Shown: positions 55,032 to 63,134 of the stretch, piece by piece
How positions within the stretch are numbered: position 1 is the stretch's first letter
Layout of the letters: each line of letters begins with the position of its first letter
Position numbers and translations under genes: made by a program
Source: Flammeovirgaceae bacterium 311
GTDB lineage: Bacteria > Bacteroidota > Bacteroidia > Cytophagales > Cyclobacteriaceae
DNA length: 64,000 bases
Assembly (NCBI GenBank): GCA_000597885.1
Contig: CP004371.1
Location: 558,001-622,000, forward strand
Direction of reading: 5' to 3'
Notes under the pieces: model-generated
Database searches by the model: none
The model's input: only the letters and a program-made list of their open reading frames with translations
What the model was told of the DNA's origin: nothing

Positions 55032-55047
55032 ACGGTCCGCCGCTGCG
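55032..55047 (-). repeat. GC mini-insert E in IS630, opposite orientation
   Basis: ACGGTCCGCCGCTGCG on the plus strand inside the TGG codon of HAS-W-LNQAE. Its complement CGCAGCGGCGGACCGT differs from copy C at one base. Confidence 0.85.
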
Positions 55048-55451
55048 GCTTAATCAAGCAGAAATTGAGTTCTCCGCTTTAAGCCGCCAGTGCCTAAAGC
55101 AAAGAATAGGATCTTTAGAAAAAGTGAAAAGAATTGTAGCCAATTGGCAGCAGTATAGAAACCAGCTAAAAAGGAAAATCTTCTGGAGCTATACCAGTGA
55201 AGATGCTCGTTAAACCTTTAGCAAATTCTATACAACACCTGAATCTGTAAATTAAGTTGTTGCAGTTCTAGAAGCCAGGGTGTAACGAAATCGCACACTC
55301 ACAAATCACAACCGTACACCTAATTATAATGTATAATTTATAACGCTCTCATAAACAACTATTTGCATAGTTGGCACATCCTATGTAAACTATTGTGTAA
55401 TACCAGATGAAAATTTATGATATCACCGTGTAGAGCTAATGTAAATACGAG

Positions 55452-55891
55452 ATGAGGGAGCTTTTAACACTTTTTACCGACTCCCTAACAGAAGGCACCC
55501 TTTTAGATGAGGAAGCTGTTTTCGAGTTGTTTCAAAGTGAGCTCCAGCTGCTTTTCAGCCACAGCCCAGCTTATTTTGGAGAGCTTTAGGCTGGATGCTG
55601 GGGACCGGCGGGAAAATTTCCATTCAGGTCGTACTGGCACAGGCGAGCTGTTCGGCAAGGGTGCTGCAGAAGCGCTTCGCTGACGCCGTGGGCCTGAGCC
55701 TAAAGCAGTTCTTGGCAATTGTCCGGCTGAGCGGCGTGGTGGACCAGATTACTTACCTGGAAACAGAGGATATCACCCTTACCGGATTGACCCTGGAGTA
55801 TGACTATTACGACAGTCACATTTCACTAACCACCCGGACCACCCCCTGCAAGTTCAAGCCCTCGTTGTACCTGCTGTCCCTGAAAAAGTAG
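55452..55891 (+). pseudogene. AraC-family regulator remnant
   Basis: ATG 55452 opens MRELLTLFTDSLTEGTLLDE to a TAG after about 45 codons. A second frame carries an AraC-like helix-turn-helix: ISIQVVLAQASCSARVLQKRF, VGLSLKQFLAIVRLSGVV, then LTLEYDYYDSHISL in place of the second HTH. The family's normal ending is altered. Two frames and a stop within 440 bases mark it as decayed. It precedes the S41 peptidase gene on the same strand. Confidence 0.6.
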
Positions 55892-55968
55892 GCGTTTGCT
55901 TATTTCCAATCCAATATGTAGTTCACTGGCTAGCTTTGCACCTGATCAAGATCTCTTTAATTTAGTTT

Positions 55969-57387
55969 ATGAAAAGAACCATTGCCCGATACATGAGGCA
56001 CAACCTGCTTCTGCTGCTACTTTTCTGTGCCCCCCAAATCCTGCTGGCCCAGGGAGGTCTGCCGCAGTTTTCCGCCACGGACGTGAGGGAGGACCTGAAG
56101 TACATGTACAGCACCCTGGAGAAAGCGCATTACAACCTATATGCCTTCGTGCCCAAAAAGCGGCACGACGCTGTCTACAAGCAACTAGCAGCCTCCATCA
56201 CAGCGGATTCACTCAACTTGCTGGAGACAACCAGGCTGTTACAGCGCTTTGCGGCCACAGGCAACGTGGGCCACTGCGAGGTGGACTTCCCGGTGCAGCC
56301 CTACATCGCCTATGCTCAGAAAGGAGGCACGGTGTTTCCGCTGGAGCTGGCTTTTGAAGTTGGCAGGGCGTATGTACGCAAAAACCACGGGGACAGCACG
56401 CAGGTGCAGGTGGGCAGTCAGGTACTCAGCATCAACGGCATCCCCATCCAGAAACTACTACGGCATATACACCCCTACCTCTCGGCTGAGCGGCCCTACT
56501 TCAAGGATGTGAAGGTTGAGTTCTTTTCATTCCCCAGGCTCTACTGGTCAGCATTCGGAGAGCAGCCTTCTTTTCATTTAAACGTCATAGGCACGGACGG
56601 GAAAGTGGCTACTCCTACCTTGAAGGCCATCACGGTAATGGACTATGAGACCAGGCGTGGCGGTGAGCTCCTCAGCAGCGATCGCACCTTCAGGTACCTG
56701 AACGGGGCAGCCTATATCAGTCCAGGCGGGTTCAGTTCCTCGGAAGCAGACGGCGAGTCGAAATTCAAGGCTTTCATCGATTCTGCCTTCACCGACATCC
56801 GGTCAAAGGGAACTCCTACACTAATCGTGGACCTGCGCAACAATGCCGGCGGGCACAACGCCTATAGCGACCACCTACTCGCTTACCTTGCGGACAAGCC
56901 CTTCAAGTGGCACTCCAGCTTCTCAGTAAAGACAAGCGCCGTGCTCAAGGAGCAGACCAGGCGGCAGGCCGACACCACCGATGCTTTTTCCCTGGCGATT
57001 CTGCGACACCCGGACGGGGCAGTTTTCCCATTTGAGTTCGAGCCCTACCAGCCCGTGGCAGCAGAGAAACGGTACAGGGGCAAGGTATATGTGCTGATCA
57101 ACAGGCAGACCCACTCCATGGCTGCCGTGGCGGCTGCGCAGGTGAAGGACTACGGTTTTGGTATCCTCGCGGGGGAGGAGACAGGCGATGTGCCCACCAC
57201 CTACGCCTCCCAATTCTCTTTTGAGCTGCCCCGTACCGGCATTACGGTCAAGCTGCCCAAGAGCTACTTTGTGAGGCCAAGCGGCGATGATGCTGTCAAG
57301 GGTGTTCAGCCTGACGTAGTAGTGCGGGACCACCTGCTCGGGGGCAGGGACGAGGTGCTGGAAAAGGTGCTGGGTATGATCAATTAG
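55969..57387 (+). CDS. S41-family (tail-specific) peptidase
   Basis: 472 residues with a signal peptide (about 1-27, ending LLAQ). The S41 core begins near 265: TLIVDLRNNAGGHNAYSDHL, then VYVLINRQTHSMAAVAAAQV with the catalytic Ser, and FGILAGEETGDVPTTYASQF. An N-terminal helical part (about 35-110) and a short PDZ-like region (VQVGSQVLSINGIPIQKLL, about 145-165) precede it. Likely a periplasmic or surface serine peptidase. The Lys of the Ser-Lys dyad is plausibly in AAQVKDYGFG. The gene is more GC-rich than its neighbours downstream. Substrate unknown. Confidence 0.85.
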   Translation: MKRTIARYMRHNLLLLLLFCAPQILLAQGGLPQFSATDVREDLKYMYSTLEKAHYNLYAFVPKKRHDAVYKQLAASITADSLNLLETTRLLQRFAATGNVGHCEVDFPVQPYIAYAQKGGTVFPLELAFEVGRAYVRKNHGDSTQVQVGSQVLSINGIPIQKLLRHIHPYLSAERPYFKDVKVEFFSFPRLYWSAFGEQPSFHLNVIGTDGKVATPTLKAITVMDYETRRGGELLSSDRTFRYLNGAAYISPGGFSSSEADGESKFKAFIDSAFTDIRSKGTPTLIVDLRNNAGGHNAYSDHLLAYLADKPFKWHSSFSVKTSAVLKEQTRRQADTTDAFSLAILRHPDGAVFPFEFEPYQPVAAEKRYRGKVYVLINRQTHSMAAVAAAQVKDYGFGILAGEETGDVPTTYASQFSFELPRTGITVKLPKSYFVRPSGDDAVKGVQPDVVVRDHLLGGRDEVLEKVLGMIN

Positions 57388-57451
57388 AAGAAATAACCAT
57401 GCAGGTTATGGTTGAGTGCTATTTAATTTCAAGGTATTAATTTCAATTGAT

Positions 57452-57991
57452 ATGCTGAATAAGCTACTGCTATTTTCGATACTGCTATTTCCCCTAACAG
57501 CATCCGGTCAAATGAAGCACCAGGTAGGGGTGTCTTACTATGGGGCTTCCATCACACGTCCTGGGTTCGGGCTGATAAATGAGTTTAGCCATGATCTGGA
57601 TAAAGGCCATTCCCTTAGCCTAAGAACAACCCTTGGGTTTTCACACCATAGAAGATTAAGCAATACCTATTTCATTTTACTAGAAGGGGTTTACAGGTAT
57701 AAATTTAATTCAGGCTTTTTTCTAAATGCTTTGGCTGGGGGAGGGTATCAGTATGCGAGGTTGATAGGAGATGTTTACGAATATGATAATGGTGCATTTG
57801 AGAAGGCTAAGAACCCAAGCAGAGGATATTTCATGCCTTCAGCAGGCCTAGGCTTTGGAAAAAAGTGGAGTGCAGATAAAGAATCTCCCTTTACCTGGTT
57901 TCTTAACGCGCGGGCTAATGCCAAATATCCATTCAACAATTTATGGCTTTGGTTTCCTTCTGTAGAAACAGGTCTGATGTACGAATTTTAA
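57452..57991 (+). CDS. Small outer-membrane beta-barrel protein
   Basis: 179 residues from ATG 57452 (MLNKLLLFSILLFPLTASGQ); the frame extends upstream but the signal peptide fixes the start. After the signal come alternating strands rich in Tyr, Phe and Gly (VGVSYYGASITRPGFGLINE, LEGVYRYKFNSGFFLNALAG) and a C-terminal SVETGLMYEF with terminal Phe, as in 8-stranded barrels. Typical of many uncharacterised Bacteroidota envelope proteins. It is followed within 17 bases by the hydrolase gene at 58008. Confidence 0.7.
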   Translation: MLNKLLLFSILLFPLTASGQMKHQVGVSYYGASITRPGFGLINEFSHDLDKGHSLSLRTTLGFSHHRRLSNTYFILLEGVYRYKFNSGFFLNALAGGGYQYARLIGDVYEYDNGAFEKAKNPSRGYFMPSAGLGFGKKWSADKESPFTWFLNARANAKYPFNNLWLWFPSVETGLMYEF

Positions 57992-58007
57992 TTTTTCAAA
58001 ATACGAA

Positions 58008-59042
58008 ATGTTTCCATCTTCTATTAAAATCATATTTAGGGCGATCGGTGCTCTATCAGTACTCATTTGTTTAACATCATGCGAAATTGAAGAAGATGAT
58101 GAGATTATGTTCCTCAGACACAAGGGCGCGGATATGCCCATTTGGGTTCGTGGCAATGTAGAGTCAAATGTCTTTGTTCTATTTTTACATGGAGGACCTG
58201 GAAGCACCAGTTACATAGAGGCACTAAGCCATTCTTTTAGAGAAACTGAAAAACAATATGCGATGGTATATTGGGACCAGCGAGCTTCAGGTGTGAGCCA
58301 GGGAAAATCATCAATCTCACTACTTACTACAGATCAATTTGTTGAGGATCTCGATTTGGTGATTAGGTTAATCGAACATAAATATAAAAACGCATCAATA
58401 TTTCTATTAGGACATAGCTGGGGAGGGCTGCTCGGAACGATGTATCTTACCCATCACTCCCCAAGACCTTCAATAAAAGGGTGGATAGAAGTAGATGGAG
58501 GTCATAACTTAAGTCAACATGCCTTTCAGCTATCCGAAGAATATGTTCTTGAATATGCCAACAAAATTTTATCTGAGCCTTTATCTAGTAAAGATAGAAA
58601 GTATTGGGAAGGTGCCATAAATTTCTATGTCCAGACTTCCATGTGGAACACATCAAATATCGTTACTCATGAAACCTATATTTCTAAATCAAAGGGTAAA
58701 ATTTACGATCCTGATTTATCATTTGTAGGAATCAATGAGATTTTCTTTTCAGAAGGTGATTTTCTAGCTATACTTAAGCAAAACGCACAAGTTGTTGAAA
58801 ATTTGAATATATGGGGAGTGGATTATACTCAAAGGTTGCATGAGATTGAAATACCTACTCTAGTATTGTGGGGCAAACACGATGGTATTCTGCCTCTACG
58901 ATTGGGTATCGAAGCGAAAGAAGCTTACGGTCTTGCGGATGATTTATTCATTGTTTTCGAAAATTCTGCCCATAATCCTCATCTGGAAGAGCCAGAATAT
59001 TTTAATCAGGTGCTTCTCAAGTTTATAAAATCAGTTCTTTAA
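58008..59042 (+). CDS. Lipoprotein alpha/beta hydrolase (prolyl iminopeptidase-like)
   Basis: 344 residues. Signal with lipobox ICLTSC, so membrane-anchored. The fold is clear: oxyanion motif LFLHGGPGS (HGGPG), DQRASGVS, nucleophile GHSWGG (Ser about 144), acid Asp in WGKHDGILP and His in NSAHNPHLEEP. HGGPG and DQRA-G-S are hallmarks of proline iminopeptidase-type hydrolases, which remove N-terminal Pro or act on small esters. The gene follows the barrel protein by 17 bases. It is AT-rich, unlike the S41 gene upstream. Substrate not known. Confidence 0.88.
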   Translation: MFPSSIKIIFRAIGALSVLICLTSCEIEEDDEIMFLRHKGADMPIWVRGNVESNVFVLFLHGGPGSTSYIEALSHSFRETEKQYAMVYWDQRASGVSQGKSSISLLTTDQFVEDLDLVIRLIEHKYKNASIFLLGHSWGGLLGTMYLTHHSPRPSIKGWIEVDGGHNLSQHAFQLSEEYVLEYANKILSEPLSSKDRKYWEGAINFYVQTSMWNTSNIVTHETYISKSKGKIYDPDLSFVGINEIFFSEGDFLAILKQNAQVVENLNIWGVDYTQRLHEIEIPTLVLWGKHDGILPLRLGIEAKEAYGLADDLFIVFENSAHNPHLEEPEYFNQVLLKFIKSVL

Positions 59043-59089
59043 TAACTTAGTAGTTATCTGAAAGCTGATTTAAGAGTACAAACTAAACA

Positions 59090-59394
59090 TACATCTCTTC
59101 CTAAAATATTTACTGGCTGATTAATGTTGCAAACATTGAGACCAGTTGATAAAGAATACATTTCGACTTAGTCGGTCCAGCTTTGCAATGATCAGAAGTA
59201 CCGGTGCTTTTTGCAAGGGCAATAGCTTTCATTAATACTGGCCTAGCATTGTTCATTCCCGATTCCACATCATTAAATTCGGAGATGATCTCTTCCTACA
59301 AAATTGCTCAACAGTTCTATTTTGAGCTTAAAGTCTAAGGTCGAACTGGCCCTGCTTCTGCGTTGACACTTGGTAATAAGCTATGTACTTGTTC
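59090..59394 (-). pseudogene. Serine recombinase (resolvase) N-terminal remnant
   Basis: On the minus strand MNKYIAYYQVSTQKQGQFDL then a stop, AQNRTVEQF, and after frame changes IISEFNDVESGMNNARP followed by LMKAIALAKSTGT and LDRLSRN-like DNA: the resolvase domain with its catalytic Ser in YYQVST and the conserved E-x-S-G-x6-RP-x-L motif. Frameshifts, stops and loss of the rest make it dead. It shows that another mobile element once lay here. Confidence 0.75.
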
Positions 59395-59622
59395 ATCCTG
59401 GACTTAAAGAGTAGAATTCTAGAGGTGTAATATCTCTTGAACGCCCGTTTAAGAATTGTAACCTTTACAATATTAGTCTTACTTTTTGAGAAGAAAAGTT
59501 ATATAAGATTACACTCCCATCATATCCTGATCAACTATTTATCACTATCTGAAAATGTGTAAAAAAATCTTATTGGTGCATTATTGATTCTTATTGCTGT
59601 GAGATGCTCACCTCATGCTTTG

Positions 59623-60303
59623 CTATTTACTTTTCAGAGGAGTCAGCTCTACTTTTCGAAACTCCACTTCTGAACCTTCTGCCTGCAGTGCAATATGACC
59701 TTCTTCTGCAGTGCTGTTAAAGCCATGATTAACCAGCTCATCATTTACCCACACCTTGATAGAATTGCCAAGGCATTCAATCTTCATTTTATTCCATTCT
59801 CCGAGAGGGTTTTCAGAACCATCAGTGAGGTTAACAATTCTTCTTTGTTTCCCTTCTGTGATACCCCATTCCTCTTTGGGACCACGACGGCTCTCCATAT
59901 CCGGTACACTTATGTCTTCTACGATACACCAGAAATCACCTGCATTCTCATGCATCATTTGAACTTCGATTGATTTTGGAAACATGCTGTAGAGGGCTCT
60001 TGGGGTGGAGGCATGCACCAGCACTCCACAATTACCGGGTTCGGCCGGAAACCGATATTCCACCTCAAGTACATAATTTTTATAGATCTTATCCGTGATC
60101 AGATGTCCGTTAGGTGTTCCCAGGCTCACGAGCTTTCCATCACGGACAATAAATGGACTTTTTATATCTGGATCCTTATCCATTGCCGGTACATCTATAT
60201 GCCAGCCGCTAAGATCCCTGCCATTGAAGAGGCTTATTGATTTGGGCGCTCTGCCTGATAACAGTATGCTTGTTAGGATTAACAGGATGAAGATATTTTT
60301 CAT
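59623..60303 (-). CDS. DUF1080 secreted 3-keto-disaccharide hydrolase-like protein
   Basis: 226 residues with a signal peptide (about 1-20). One concanavalin-like DUF1080 domain: SLFNGRDLSGWHIDV near the start, DGKLVSLGTPNGHLIT, VLEVEYRFPAEPGNCGVLVHA, then EWNKMKIECLGNSIKVWVND and GHIALQAEGSEVEFRKVEL at the end. Members cleave 3-keto-glycosides made by Gfo/Idh/MocA-type or flavin dehydrogenases. A Gfo/Idh gene and an ApbE flavin transferase lie just upstream on the same strand, which fits that pathway. Confidence 0.9.
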   Translation of the reverse strand: MKNIFILLILTSILLSGRAPKSISLFNGRDLSGWHIDVPAMDKDPDIKSPFIVRDGKLVSLGTPNGHLITDKIYKNYVLEVEYRFPAEPGNCGVLVHASTPRALYSMFPKSIEVQMMHENAGDFWCIVEDISVPDMESRRGPKEEWGITEGKQRRIVNLTDGSENPLGEWNKMKIECLGNSIKVWVNDELVNHGFNSTAEEGHIALQAEGSEVEFRKVELTPLKSK

Positions 60304-60637
60304 ATTACATAAACAATATTTATTCAGGCCAAAGGTGCTTCTAATAAAGATAAGCCTTTATATATGAATTATTAATTAACTGTATATTCTAAAAATTTAT
60401 TCCACCTTTGGATGCTGCTCTTATGCAGTGGATTATCAGCTGAAAGCTAAAAGAGCTCTGGAAGCTAAAATCACTTTGCCAGAAGGGGAGAAGAGCAGTT
60501 TTTGTGGAACAGACAGGAAAACACTAAAAAAGTGGAACTCAGCTACTGAGCCTGAAGCAGAATAAGTATAGGTACTGTAGATAGCAAAGCAGAGCTTTTA
60601 ACAGCCGTTAAAAAACCATCATGCAAACCAGGTATTC
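60304..60637. other. Intergenic with a short degraded frame
   Basis: A plus-strand run near 60423-60564 reads AVDYQLKAKRALEAKITLPE and stops. It has no start and no known family, so probably gene debris. Otherwise AT-rich with nothing seen. Confidence 0.35.
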
Positions 60638-61642
60638 TTATTTCATCAGCTTATAAAATCCTGTTGTTGCTGTATCAGCTACTGATCCACTTGCTTGTCG
60701 ATAGATGAAATAGGCCTCCAGGTTTTCTTTTTTCTCAGCAAATTCAAGTGCTTTTTCCATACCCATTCCCATCATTGCATTGTCATATCCATCTGCCGTA
60801 ATGGCGTCCTTAGCCCATACAGTAGCACTGATCATCTCGTTTTGGAATGGAAACCCGCTTTTAGGATTGATTAGATGAGACAGTTTGCCGGAGCCTGTTT
60901 CCAGGTATTTTCTATAGTCTCCCGAAGTTGTAACGGCTCCGTATGCCGGGCGTATAATTGTCTGGATGGGGAAGGCCTGTTCTCCATCCTCTGTCGGGGC
61001 TTCTATACCAATGGCCATTAACTCTCCGCCAGGTTGCTTTCGTCCCTTTATCCTGATCTCACCACCTAATTCAACCAGGTAATGATTGATTCCCTTTGCT
61101 TCCAGGTATTCTGCCAGCACATCTACCGTGTAGCCCTGGGCAATACCATTAACATCTAAACGAACACAAGGAGACTTTTTTTTCAAATAGTCCTTTTTAA
61201 GCTGCACCTTCTCTGTTCCAACGCATTTAAGGAGTGATTGTACCTGAGCAGAATCAGGTATAGCAGCGATGGGTTCTGTCCCTAAGCCCCACGCCTGCAC
61301 CAGGGGTTGTATGGTGATTTCAAAAGCGCCTCCTGTTTGGTTTGATATTTCAATTGACTTCTCAACCACTTTTTTCAGATGTTGGTCAATTGTAAGTCCA
61401 GTTGCTGAGCGGTTGAACTGGCTAATAAGTGAATAAGACTTGTAAATGGAAAGGGAGCTATCAATGCTGTTTAGAATTTGTTGAATTTCTGGTTTGTTTA
61501 CATGCTGTTCTTTCGCATAGTAAGTGATCTGATAGCTGGTGCCCTGAGCAAAACCCATGATGCGAAAGCTGCGAACACTGATATGTTCAGGTGCCTCAAC
61601 AAATAAACAACCTAGCAGCCAAAAAATCAGAAATAAACGCAT
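60638..61642 (-). CDS. apbE: FAD:protein FMN transferase (ApbE family)
   Basis: 334 residues; a lipobox-like LLGC near residue 11 suggests a lipid-anchored periplasmic protein. Landmarks: MGFAQGTSYQITYY, the conserved INSIDSSLSIYKSYSLISQFN region, LDVNGIAQGYTVDVLAEYL, YLVELGGEIRIKG and the metal-binding AVTTSGDYRKYLE, with HLINPKSG after it. ApbE uses FAD to attach FMN to Thr of target flavoproteins. No obvious flavinylated target (NQR, NosR or similar) is in the window. A hairpin at 61684-61719 separates it from the Gfo/Idh gene upstream. Confidence 0.93.
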   Translation of the reverse strand: MRLFLIFWLLGCLFVEAPEHISVRSFRIMGFAQGTSYQITYYAKEQHVNKPEIQQILNSIDSSLSIYKSYSLISQFNRSATGLTIDQHLKKVVEKSIEISNQTGGAFEITIQPLVQAWGLGTEPIAAIPDSAQVQSLLKCVGTEKVQLKKDYLKKKSPCVRLDVNGIAQGYTVDVLAEYLEAKGINHYLVELGGEIRIKGRKQPGGELMAIGIEAPTEDGEQAFPIQTIIRPAYGAVTTSGDYRKYLETGSGKLSHLINPKSGFPFQNEMISATVWAKDAITADGYDNAMMGMGMEKALEFAEKKENLEAYFIYRQASGSVADTATTGFYKLMK

Positions 61643-61683
61643 AGCAGCATATTGAAGGGGAGGAGCTTGATGGCAGAATATGT

Positions 61684-61719
61684 AAAACTCCTCCTACTAT
61701 GATCAGGAGGAGGAGTTTT
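61684..61719 (-). terminator. Terminator-like hairpin
   Basis: AAAACTCCTCCT (61684-61695) pairs with AGGAGGAGTTTT (61708-61719), 12 bp; on the minus strand it ends in four T. It would end the FGE-Gfo/Idh transcript. Confidence 0.75.
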
Positions 61720-61776
61720 GCATGTATGGATTAGAAAGACCTACACATAATCTTGTTACCAAATGTCTTGCAGGTG

Positions 61777-63120
61777 TTACAACACTTTGGTTTTACCCGG
61801 AATGGCAATTGGGTAGAATCCATCTTCCGTAGGTAGTACTTTTGGTGTAGCATCCCAGGCAAGTGTATCAGGCATCAGGCTCACATTAGAATTCAAAGCA
61901 TCATCCCATTTAATCAGGTGTCCTGAATAGGTTGCATAGCGGCCCATCAGGGAGGTTAGGGTACTTTTGGCAGCATTTTCAGCATCGGCAAATTTAAACT
62001 GGCCTGCTGCAATAGCGGCAAATAATTCGTCGTGCTCTGCTTGATAAGGGTTAGGGTCAGCTTTCCCTGCATGATCATAGAGCATGTTGCCTTTATAATC
62101 CCACAATGTTCCTTTATTATTGGCCGACAGATACACCCTTCCTTTTGTTCCCTGGAAACTTTCGTCTACCCGATTATCGGTACCTTCGAAGTGGCGGCAC
62201 TGGCTTTGCAGTACTGTACCATCGGCATACACAAACTCAACGGTATGATTGTCGTAGATCTCTCCGTATTCTTTACCAGTGCGTAGAAAACGACTTCCTG
62301 TACCATGGGCTGTCACAGGATAAGCATTTTTTATCCAGTTGGCTACATCAATATTATGGATGTGCTGTTCGTTGATATGGTCTCCACAGAGCCAGTTAAA
62401 ATAGTACCAGTTTCGCATCTGATATTCCATCTCAGTCTGGCTGGCTTGTCTTTGTTTCACCCACACACCTCCGCTATTCCAGTACACCTGACCAGAAAAG
62501 ATATCTCCAACGGCACCATCCTGAACTCGCCTGATGGTTTCGCGGTAGTTGTTCTGGTAATGGCGTTGCAACCCAACGACTACATTGAGCTTTTTCCGTT
62601 TGGCTTCTTCAGCAGCGGCCAGCACCTGGCGAACTCCAGGGGAATCGGTAGCCACAGGCTTCTCCATGAACACATGTTTGTTTTGCCTGATCGCCTCTTC
62701 AAAATGCATGGGCCTGAAACCGGGAGGGGTAGCCATCAGCACAACATCTGCCTCGGCAATAGCTTTCTTATAGCCGTCGAAGCCAACAAATCGCTTCTCC
62801 TTAGGTACATCTACCCTGGTCTTTCCAAATTTCTCAAATAACGGCTGGTAGCTGCTATCCAAACGGTCTTGGAAGGCATCTGCCATAGCTACCAGTTTTA
62901 CATTTGGCCTGGCCGTGAGGGCCTGAAAGGCAGCCCCTGTTCCTCTGCCGCCACAACCGATGAGGGCAATCTTAATAGTGTCTTTGCCGCCGGCATAAGC
63001 ACCTGAAATAGGAAGACCACCTAATATGACGCCTCCAGCCAGCATGGCTGAAGTTTTCAGAAAGTGTCTCCTGTCATTGCCAGGCTCCTGGTTTGAGTTA
63101 TTATCTTTCATGTCTTTCAT
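61777..63120 (-). CDS. Gfo/Idh/MocA-family oxidoreductase with Tat signal
   Basis: 447 residues. DRRHFLKTSAMLAGGVILGG is a twin-arginine-type signal, so export is likely. The Rossmann domain starts IKIALIGCGGRGTGAA, and HVFMEKPVATD carries the EKP motif that positions nicotinamide and substrate. The C-terminal barrel has GGVWVKQRQ and WLCGDHINEQHIHNID, where the conserved D/H positions are met. It would oxidise or reduce a sugar or inositol; exported members keep a tightly bound cofactor. The gene at 63135 ends 14 bases upstream, so they form a unit; DUF1080 nearby suggests keto-sugar metabolism. Confidence 0.92.
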   Translation of the reverse strand: MKDMKDNNSNQEPGNDRRHFLKTSAMLAGGVILGGLPISGAYAGGKDTIKIALIGCGGRGTGAAFQALTARPNVKLVAMADAFQDRLDSSYQPLFEKFGKTRVDVPKEKRFVGFDGYKKAIAEADVVLMATPPGFRPMHFEEAIRQNKHVFMEKPVATDSPGVRQVLAAAEEAKRKKLNVVVGLQRHYQNNYRETIRRVQDGAVGDIFSGQVYWNSGGVWVKQRQASQTEMEYQMRNWYYFNWLCGDHINEQHIHNIDVANWIKNAYPVTAHGTGSRFLRTGKEYGEIYDNHTVEFVYADGTVLQSQCRHFEGTDNRVDESFQGTKGRVYLSANNKGTLWDYKGNMLYDHAGKADPNPYQAEHDELFAAIAAGQFKFADAENAAKSTLTSLMGRYATYSGHLIKWDDALNSNVSLMPDTLAWDATPKVLPTEDGFYPIAIPGKTKVL

Positions 63121-63134
63121 GTTAGGATGGTGAA

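Larger units (their letters stand above)
54080..55255 (+). pseudogene. IS630-family transposase carrying five GC mini-inserts
   Basis: The N-terminal HTH part is open (KKGRHSSRKIKRARVLLLL, ADVGLSTVYQIWNRYLDEGK, DERPRSGQPPKLTDE). From 54474 the frame is broken five times by 14-16 GC bases at 54477, 54519, 54638, 54909 and 55032. Taking these out gives a normal IS630 protein: VRLCLDERPCQLLDELREPL with the first Asp, MGICNIFLVYYMDKRMRYC, VTIVLDNLNIHGYDCFFAAL with the second Asp, and TPKHASWLNQAEIEFSALSR with the Glu, ending TPESVN at 55255. Two further stops (about 54576 and 55211) are point changes. The element has cut a Crp/Fnr gene. Confidence 0.9.
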
